Positions 7,901-11,155 of a stretch of 11,155 bases of DNA are shown one piece after another. Origin of the DNA: Caldifarciminota bacterium (GTDB lineage: Bacteria > Hydrothermota > E44-bin80). Both the position numbers and the translations under genes were made by a program. Below the pieces are notes generated by a model, which was not told the origin of the DNA, ran no database searches, and worked only from the letters and a program-made list of their open reading frames with translations. The stretch is taken from assembly GCA_023127905.1 (NCBI GenBank), contig JAGMEZ010000303.1:1-11155 (forward strand), in the 5' to 3' direction. The stretch's first letter is position 1; each line of letters opens with the position of its first letter.

Positions 7901-8625
7901 ACACCTGCTTTCCCATTTATTGATATTACCATACTCTTTTTCTTTATAACACTATTTAAAGCATTATTCATTATCTTAAATTCCTTATCCCTTCCTATAA
8001 GAGGAGAGAAGAAGGTAGAGGTACTATGTTTACTGTCGGGTTTTGCCTTCATTCCTAACACCCTGTAAGGTGAAATTATTTCCAGCTTTTTCTTAATACT
8101 TACCGGTTTACGAATATCCATTTCAAAGAGATATGAAGTGCTTTTATAAATAGATTCACTTACAAGTATTTCATCTTTTGCTATCTCCATTAAACATTTT
8201 GCATAATCGACAGTATCACCCATGGGTTTATAGTCTCTGCCTGAATCTAAACTATCGGTTCTAACTGTTACAGTTCCATAGTTTATGCCAATACTAAGAG
8301 AAAATTCCGTTCCATGTTCTTCGTTGAATTGTTCCATTGCATTCATCATATCTAAGCCAGCATAAATTGCACGTTCTGGATCATCCTCATGCATTACTTG
8401 GGCACCAAAGAGTACTAACATACAGTTGTCAATGAATTTGTCTACTGTACCTCCATATTTATATACAATTACTATAAAAGACTTGAAAAGTTTGTCTTTA
8501 ATATCCTTAACTTCTCTGGAATCTGATTTTTCTGATGTTACAGTAAATTCCGGGATATTAGCAAAGAGAACAGAAACATTCTTTTGCTCACCTTCAATTT
8601 GTGCAGGACTATCTATATTCTTCAT
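4981..8625 (-). CDS. Degenerate class III nucleotidyl cyclase - AAA ATPase - TPR protein
   Basis: A complete 1214-residue protein. Residues about 15-175 have the class III cyclase fold (VSVLFANIPEFT at 17-28, GGTVDKF at 58-64, GINYGTV at 113-119, MGDTVDYAKCL at 135-145). The metal-binding Asp positions hold N23 and N67, and the transition-state Asn and Arg positions hold D140 and C144, so cAMP or cGMP synthesis is unlikely. An AAA_16/STAND-like ATPase follows at about 210-480 (GKAGVGKS at 238-245, FEDIHWID with E370-D371, EGNPFYIVEI near 465). A winged-helix-like stretch lies at about 495-600 and TPRs at about 615-1114. The tail, from about 1165, is Lys-rich. No signal peptide or membrane segment is visible. 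The ATG is the only plausible start before an in-frame TAG at 8653-8655, but no good Shine-Dalgarno precedes it. It has its own promoter and lies 187 bases upstream of the kinase fusion, whose ATPase-TPR core it resembles. It is probably a signal-responsive scaffold; the ligand and partners are unknown. Confidence 0.9.
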   Translation of the reverse strand: MKNIDSPAQIEGEQKNVSVLFANIPEFTVTSEKSDSREVKDIKDKLFKSFIVIVYKYGGTVDKFIDNCMLVLFGAQVMHEDDPERAIYAGLDMMNAMEQFNEEHGTEFSLSIGINYGTVTVRTDSLDSGRDYKPMGDTVDYAKCLMEIAKDEILVSESIYKSTSYLFEMDIRKPVSIKKKLEIISPYRVLGMKAKPDSKHSTSTFFSPLIGRDKEFKIMNNALNSVIKKKSMVISINGKAGVGKSYLIREFKKVITDKVNWLSGRCLSYGKDFPFWVFLEQIRSYIGLRAFDLESESRKKVGGKAERLFKERKDEYLPYLCVFLSIKILEHLQDKVKYLDPKSLRLQEFVSIQALFRDIAKDKPLILYFEDIHWIDIESLELLKFLIDGLKDVPIFFLFETRPEQEVGSYNIRESIQKIFKKRYTKISLKTLNANDSKTLIQSLLQTPGLPRNVLSLIFEKSEGNPFYIVEIVRSFIESGVLKRDNGSWKLTKDISSFKIPDSVKTVIRARIDNLSIEAQEVLGIASVIGKSFIYKVLLSLTNRDDLRKILDFLEERDFIQRKDGTSAALQLSSDTEYLFRHILIRDVVYKGLLKKKRKEIHKNVAKCMEDKFGKRIKNQYEMIAYHYYQAEIYKKSYEYYKKAGDEAKRRYRNNIAIECYAKAIEIHKKIYQENKKENLAELFEKRGDIREIKAEYDKATKDYEDAFKYYKNIEKKSLIKGKIATIYRVKGEPESAVSCYEEAINLVEHIPESPAFFEILSHYEFYLGSLEADYSGKERITKQILKKIERTKDLQIRGRLLNILGTIFRSNNNYDKAIKYFKESQSTYKKLNDNVNSGRAFYNIGIIYHTKGELDTALKYYKKYLSSLKKTDDKITLGIVSCNIGILYCDKGENDNALKYYERYLKISEKIGYKKGIGVVSNLVGNVYYSKGELDTALKYYNKYLVISEEISNKYGTGTASCNIGVVYHDKSEFDIALKYFKTYLRIAEEMRFKKDQGIALDNIGTTYYNKGEFDTALKYFKKNLTLSEKIGYKTGIGIACLNIGGVYLEIKKYTDAKVYLERSKEILTEIGNWFYLSKVLTLLSDLNHSQKNYIKALRFAEKALSLATEIRSEKRNTYALRVSEKTFSEERSKQALSYIKKFYPMEEHNMHFKNSRSLYEYAKTLKNSGKVRKKYVNDATKTYKKLAKKDGIIKTKKPGKKTKKSSKTYPSC
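5284..6243 (-). repeat. Eight tandem 120-base units encoding 40-residue TPRs
   Basis: Residues 795-1114 of the cyclase-like protein divide into eight consecutive units of exactly 40 residues (120 bases) with no insertion. The pattern is roughly G-x-A-x-x-N-I-G-x-x-Y-x-x-K-G-E-x-D-x-A-L-K-Y-Y-x-K-Y-L-x-I-S-E-K-I-G. Units 2 to 6 (835-1034) are most alike, also at the DNA level: on the plus strand a version of TATCAAATTCTCCTTT recurs every 120 bases from about 5576 to about 6056. The last two units are more diverged. This is a protein-coding repeat that would form a superhelical peptide- or protein-binding surface. Confidence 0.88.
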
Positions 8626-8702
8626 TTTTTTTGGAATATATCTCTTGGTTATCTATGTTTGTTATCTTTGTATTTGATTCTCAGCCTTCTTGCAGTGATG
8701 CA

Positions 8703-8731
8703 TTTCTATCATAATTTTACATATTTGTCAA
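8703..8731 (-). promoter_or_regulatory. Sigma-70 type promoter for the cyclase-like gene
   Basis: On the minus strand a perfect -35 box TTGACA (8731-8726) is followed by a 17-base spacer and TAGAAA (8708-8703), which matches four of six bases of the -10 consensus. Transcription would start near 8692-8697, giving an untranslated leader of about 70 bases before the ATG at 8625. It lies just past the kdsB terminator and the inverted-repeat element, where a new transcription unit is expected. Confidence 0.6.
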
Positions 8732-8759
8732 ATGCTAATTCCTGTAAAATTTCTCTTTG

Positions 8760-8941
8760 TTGGTGTTTCGGAAATGCAATTCCCGAAACCAGATTTCATT
8801 GTGTTTTTGGAGTGCAAAAATGGTGTTTTTGCGAAAGGTTTTGTCATTGCTTGGTCCGTGCAATAGGGACTTTTAGAGTTGAATTAAAGAACAAAAGGGC
8901 AGACACACGTGTCTGCCCCTACAGCCTGTGCGAAACACCAA
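8760..8941. repeat. 182-bp element with perfect 11-bp terminal inverted repeats
   Basis: TTGGTGTTTCG at 8760-8770 is the exact reverse complement of CGAAACACCAA at 8931-8941. Three further hairpins lie inside. At 8765-8789 a 9-bp stem with one bulged base has a six-base loop (GTTTCGGAA against TTCC-C-GAAAC). At 8814-8832 a perfect 7-bp stem (GCAAAAA against TTTTTGC) has a five-base loop. At 8897-8918 is the GC-rich terminator stem. No coding frame inside looks like a protein, so it resembles a non-autonomous inverted-repeat element or a structured spacer. No clear target-site duplication is seen. It occupies most of the 323-base gap between kdsB and the cyclase-like gene. Confidence 0.5.
8887..8918 (-). 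terminator. Rho-independent terminator after kdsB
   Basis: On the minus strand a 10-bp perfect stem, GGGCAGACAC paired with GTGTCTGCCC (8918-8897), with a two-base nominal loop that would open to four or more in practice, is followed directly by TTTTGTTCTT. It lies about 30 bases past the kdsB stop codon, in the right orientation to end the rpsA-kdsB transcript. The stem is nearly symmetrical but the complementary strand lacks a T-run after it (CCTACAGCC), so it should act one way. Confidence 0.75.
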
Positions 8942-8948
8942 AAAATGA

Positions 8949-9698
8949 TTACTTTATGGATTTGAAGATTTTTCTCACCTGTTCAAGTTCTTTTGGTGTA
9001 TCTACGCTTACTGTTGGGTATTTTGTTTTAACAATCTTGATTCTGAAATTATTTTCAAGAATTCTCAACTGTTCGAGTTTCTCAATCTCTTCTAATCGCG
9101 ATCTCTTAAAATTAATAAATTTAAATAAAAATTTCTTTTTATATGCATAAACGCCTATGTGTATATAATAGGGGTGGGGGATTTTATTTTGTGCAAATGG
9201 TATTGGTAAACGTGAAAATAAGAGAGCGTAATCGTTCTTATCGAGCACAATCTTTACCGTGTCTAAACTCTTTACTGCCGGATTATCAAAGGATACCGAA
9301 CTTGCAAGGGTTGCCACGTTGAGATTATTATCCTGTAGCATTGTAGAACAGAGTTTATTAATAGCACGAAACGAAATAAGAGGCTCATCTGCCTGAATAT
9401 TAAGAACAATATCACATGGTAAATTCTGTGTTGCTTCTGCAACTCTTTCTGTTCCTGATTTATGTTTTTTGGATGTCATTAGAACATGGGCACCGAATCT
9501 TTCTGCTTGTTCTTTAATTCTTTTATCATCGGTCGCAATAGCAAGCCAGTCAAGTTTTTTAGCTTTCTTAGTCCTTTCATAAACCCATTGTAACATAGTT
9601 TTGCCACATATATCTCCAAGTACTTTCCCTGGAAATCGTGTTGAATCATATCGTGCTGGGATAATACCTATGATTCTGCGGTTATGAAATTTTCTCAA
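8949..9698 (-). CDS. kdsB: 3-deoxy-manno-octulosonate cytidylyltransferase (CMP-Kdo synthetase)
   Basis: The product activates Kdo: CTP + Kdo gives CMP-Kdo + diphosphate, a cytoplasmic Mg-dependent step that supplies the Kdo transferase in lipid A/LPS core assembly. The length, 249 residues, equals the usual size (about 248 in E. coli). The nucleotide-binding N-terminus reads GIIPARYDSTRFPGK at 11-25, with R16, R21 and K25 as expected for the family. Then come ATDDKRI at 55-61, SGTERVAEA at 81-89, IQADEP at 101-106 (usually QGDEP; Ala replaces Gly next to the metal/CTP-binding Asp D104), HIGVYAY near 180, LEQLRILE at 208-215 and VDTPKEL with D233 near the C-terminus. The start is TTG; an in-frame TAA lies five codons upstream, no ATG or GTG lies between, and the next Met (residue 35) would remove the active-site loop. 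No clear Shine-Dalgarno is present. It follows rpsA by 44 bases without a terminator, so the two are probably co-transcribed. Confidence 0.95.
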   Translation of the reverse strand: MRKFHNRRIIGIIPARYDSTRFPGKVLGDICGKTMLQWVYERTKKAKKLDWLAIATDDKRIKEQAERFGAHVLMTSKKHKSGTERVAEATQNLPCDIVLNIQADEPLISFRAINKLCSTMLQDNNLNVATLASSVSFDNPAVKSLDTVKIVLDKNDYALLFSRLPIPFAQNKIPHPYYIHIGVYAYKKKFLFKFINFKRSRLEEIEKLEQLRILENNFRIKIVKTKYPTVSVDTPKELEQVRKIFKSIK

Positions 9699-9742
9699 TT
9701 TATCTACTTTTTATTAGGTTTTCAAGCTGTATTTACTGTCCT

Positions 9743-11155
9743 TTAATCTACGCTTTCCTCTTTCTCATCATCTGTTTTCTCTTCTATTTGGTTATCTTCG
9801 ATCTTCTCTGCTGAATTATCAGTCTCTTCTGACTTAATATAATCTTGATACTCAAGTTTCTCAAGCTGCTTATCGGCATCTTTTTCGCTCAATATAATCC
9901 TTCTCATCTTAGAATTGACATCAATAATTTTGAGATTGATTGCTGCTCCTATTTTGTAATTATCTCCTGATTTGTTAAGATCTTCTTTGTTCAGTTGTGA
10001 AAGCGGAACAAATCCTCTTATTTTATTGTTTAATTCAACGACAAGTCCTTTATCGACAACTTCAATGATTTTACCCTTAACAAGCGCACCTATCCCAATA
10101 TTTTTAATGAGAATATCAAACGGATCTTTTGCTAACTGTTTTATTCCAAGCGAAATACGTCTTCTCTCAAGGTCAATTTCAAGGATTGTACATTCTACCT
10201 TCTGTCCCTTTTCTAAGAAATGTTTGGGGTGTTTCACTCTATTTGTCCAAGAAAAGTCAGAGATATGAATAAGTCCATCTATACCGTTTTCTATTTCGAT
10301 AAATGCTCCAAAATTTGTAAGGGTCCTTACTTTTCCTGTAATTTTAGTCCCAACTGGATATTTCTCCTCTATTGCCTTCCATGGGTCGGGTTCCAACTGT
10401 TTTAATCCTAATGAAATGCGTTCTCTTTCTTTATTCACATCAAGGACTATTGCTTCAACTACATCACCAATAGCAAGAAGTTGCGATGGGTGCTTTATAT
10501 GTTTTGTCCAGGACATTTCCGATATATGTATGAGACCTTCAACACCCTTTTCCAATTCAATGAAGGCACCATACTCAGCAATTGAAACAACCTTTCCACG
10601 AACTTTTTTGCCAATTGGATATTTTTCATCAACATCCTCCCATGGGTAAGGATAGAGCTGTTTCATTCCTAATGAGACCCTCTGTTTAACCGAGTCGTAA
10701 GCAATAATCTTTATCTTTATGTTGTCTCCAATTGCAACCAGTTCAGATGGATGAGAAATTCTTCCCCAGGACATATCAGTAATATGCAGAAGTCCATCAA
10801 TACCGCCAAGGTCAACGAAAACCCCAAAATCAGTGATGTTCTTCACAACCCCTTCTTTTACTTGTCCTTCTTTGAGTTCTGCAAGTAGTTCCTGTTTTGC
10901 TTTCTCTTTCTCTTCTTCAAGTATTATTCTCCTTGATACGACAATATTTCTTCGTTTTCGGTTTAATTTGATGACCTTTACCTTTATTGTCTGTCCAATG
11001 AGAGAATCTAAATTATTGACAGGATGAAAATCAATTTGTGAGCCAGGCAAGAACGCTTCAGCTCCACCTACATTAACGATCATTCCGCCTTTTACTCGTC
11101 GAAGGATTTCTCCGTCGACGGGTTCCTGTTTTACCTGTTTTTCGTAGATAAAATC
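9743..11155 (-). CDS. rpsA: 30S ribosomal protein S1 (5' end cut by window edge)
   Basis: S1 binds mRNA on the 30S subunit and helps to load and unfold it for translation initiation. The frame is open to the right edge, and 470 residues are visible. An ATG at 11083 is internal: the 24 codons before it already encode the start of an S1 repeat (GEILRRVKGG). Five S1 (OB-fold) repeats are visible at fragment residues of about 13-76, 95-165, 181-251, 268-338 and 355-425. The first has the GAEAFLPGSQ and NIVVSRR signatures typical of S1 repeat 2. The middle three carry the highly conserved pattern FG-x-F-(V/I)-(D/E) ... G-(L)-(L/I)-H-I-(T/S)-(D/E) ... SLG-(M/L/I)-KQL. The last is more diverged. An acidic tail of about 35 residues ends the protein (EEKTDDEKEESVD). 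By comparison with E. coli S1 (557 residues), roughly 85-90 N-terminal residues lie outside. kdsB follows 44 bases downstream. Confidence 0.95.
   Translation of the reverse strand, partial: DFIYEKQVKQEPVDGEILRRVKGGMIVNVGGAEAFLPGSQIDFHPVNNLDSLIGQTIKVKVIKLNRKRRNIVVSRRIILEEEKEKAKQELLAELKEGQVKEGVVKNITDFGVFVDLGGIDGLLHITDMSWGRISHPSELVAIGDNIKIKIIAYDSVKQRVSLGMKQLYPYPWEDVDEKYPIGKKVRGKVVSIAEYGAFIELEKGVEGLIHISEMSWTKHIKHPSQLLAIGDVVEAIVLDVNKERERISLGLKQLEPDPWKAIEEKYPVGTKITGKVRTLTNFGAFIEIENGIDGLIHISDFSWTNRVKHPKHFLEKGQKVECTILEIDLERRRISLGIKQLAKDPFDILIKNIGIGALVKGKIIEVVDKGLVVELNNKIRGFVPLSQLNKEDLNKSGDNYKIGAAINLKIIDVNSKMRRIILSEKDADKQLEKLEYQDYIKSEETDNSAEKIEDNQIEEKTDDEKEESVD

Noticed and set aside
8760..8941. Named small RNA or riboswitch
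   Set aside because: The hairpins do not match any riboswitch or RNA family core that I recognise, so I report only the repeats and the terminator.
8584..9150. Plus-strand frame of 188 codons across the spacer and the end of kdsB
   Set aside because: It lies antisense to kdsB and the start of the cyclase gene, crosses the terminator and inverted-repeat element, and its product has no recognisable domain or normal composition.
11081..11083. ATG as the rpsA start
   Set aside because: The frame is open upstream to the edge and those 24 codons encode the conserved beginning of an S1 repeat, so this Met is internal.

Overview
The window is an AT-rich stretch of bacterial DNA in which every gene I can support lies on the minus strand, so transcription runs from right to left. 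In that order the genes are: ribosomal protein S1 (rpsA, its 5' end cut by the right edge), CMP-Kdo synthetase (kdsB), a 1214-residue degenerate class III cyclase/AAA-ATPase/TPR protein, and a protein of more than 1597 residues that joins a Hanks-type Ser/Thr kinase, a second AAA-ATPase, TPRs, a GAF domain and a sigma-54 activator (its 3' end is cut by the left edge). kdsB implies a Gram-negative type envelope with Kdo-containing lipopolysaccharide. The low GC, the very large kinase/cyclase-ATPase-TPR proteins and the weak Shine-Dalgarno signals would fit an uncultured candidate phylum such as WOR-3 or Cloacimonadota, but that is a guess; the sequence has no taxonomic marker I can use without a search.

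Right part (8949-11155), housekeeping. rpsA and kdsB are 44 bases apart with no terminator between them and are probably co-transcribed. kdsB starts with TTG. A strong rho-independent terminator (8887-8918) follows kdsB and closes this unit.

Middle spacer (8626-8948). It holds that terminator inside a 182-bp element bounded by perfect 11-bp inverted repeats (8760-8941). Next comes a good sigma-70 type promoter (TTGACA, 17 bases, TAGAAA; 8703-8731) that should start a new transcript reading into the cyclase-like gene.

Left part (1-8625), two giant signalling proteins. Both have the same chassis: an N-terminal signalling domain, an AAA/STAND-like NTPase with a winged-helix-like region, and a long TPR array. 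The first carries a class III cyclase fold in which both metal-binding aspartates and both transition-state residues are replaced, so it looks like a pseudo-cyclase used as a sensor or scaffold. Its TPR array includes eight consecutive 40-residue repeats. The second has a kinase at the N-terminus and continues past the TPRs into GAF, a sigma-54 AAA+ domain and the start of a Fis-type HTH. It could therefore link phosphorylation and NTP-dependent assembly directly to sigma-54 transcription in one chain. They are separated by a 187-base spacer with a composite palindromic repeat (4828-4934) and a short (TA)6 tract. My working idea, an inference, is that they arose from a common AAA-TPR ancestor by duplication and domain exchange, and may act together.
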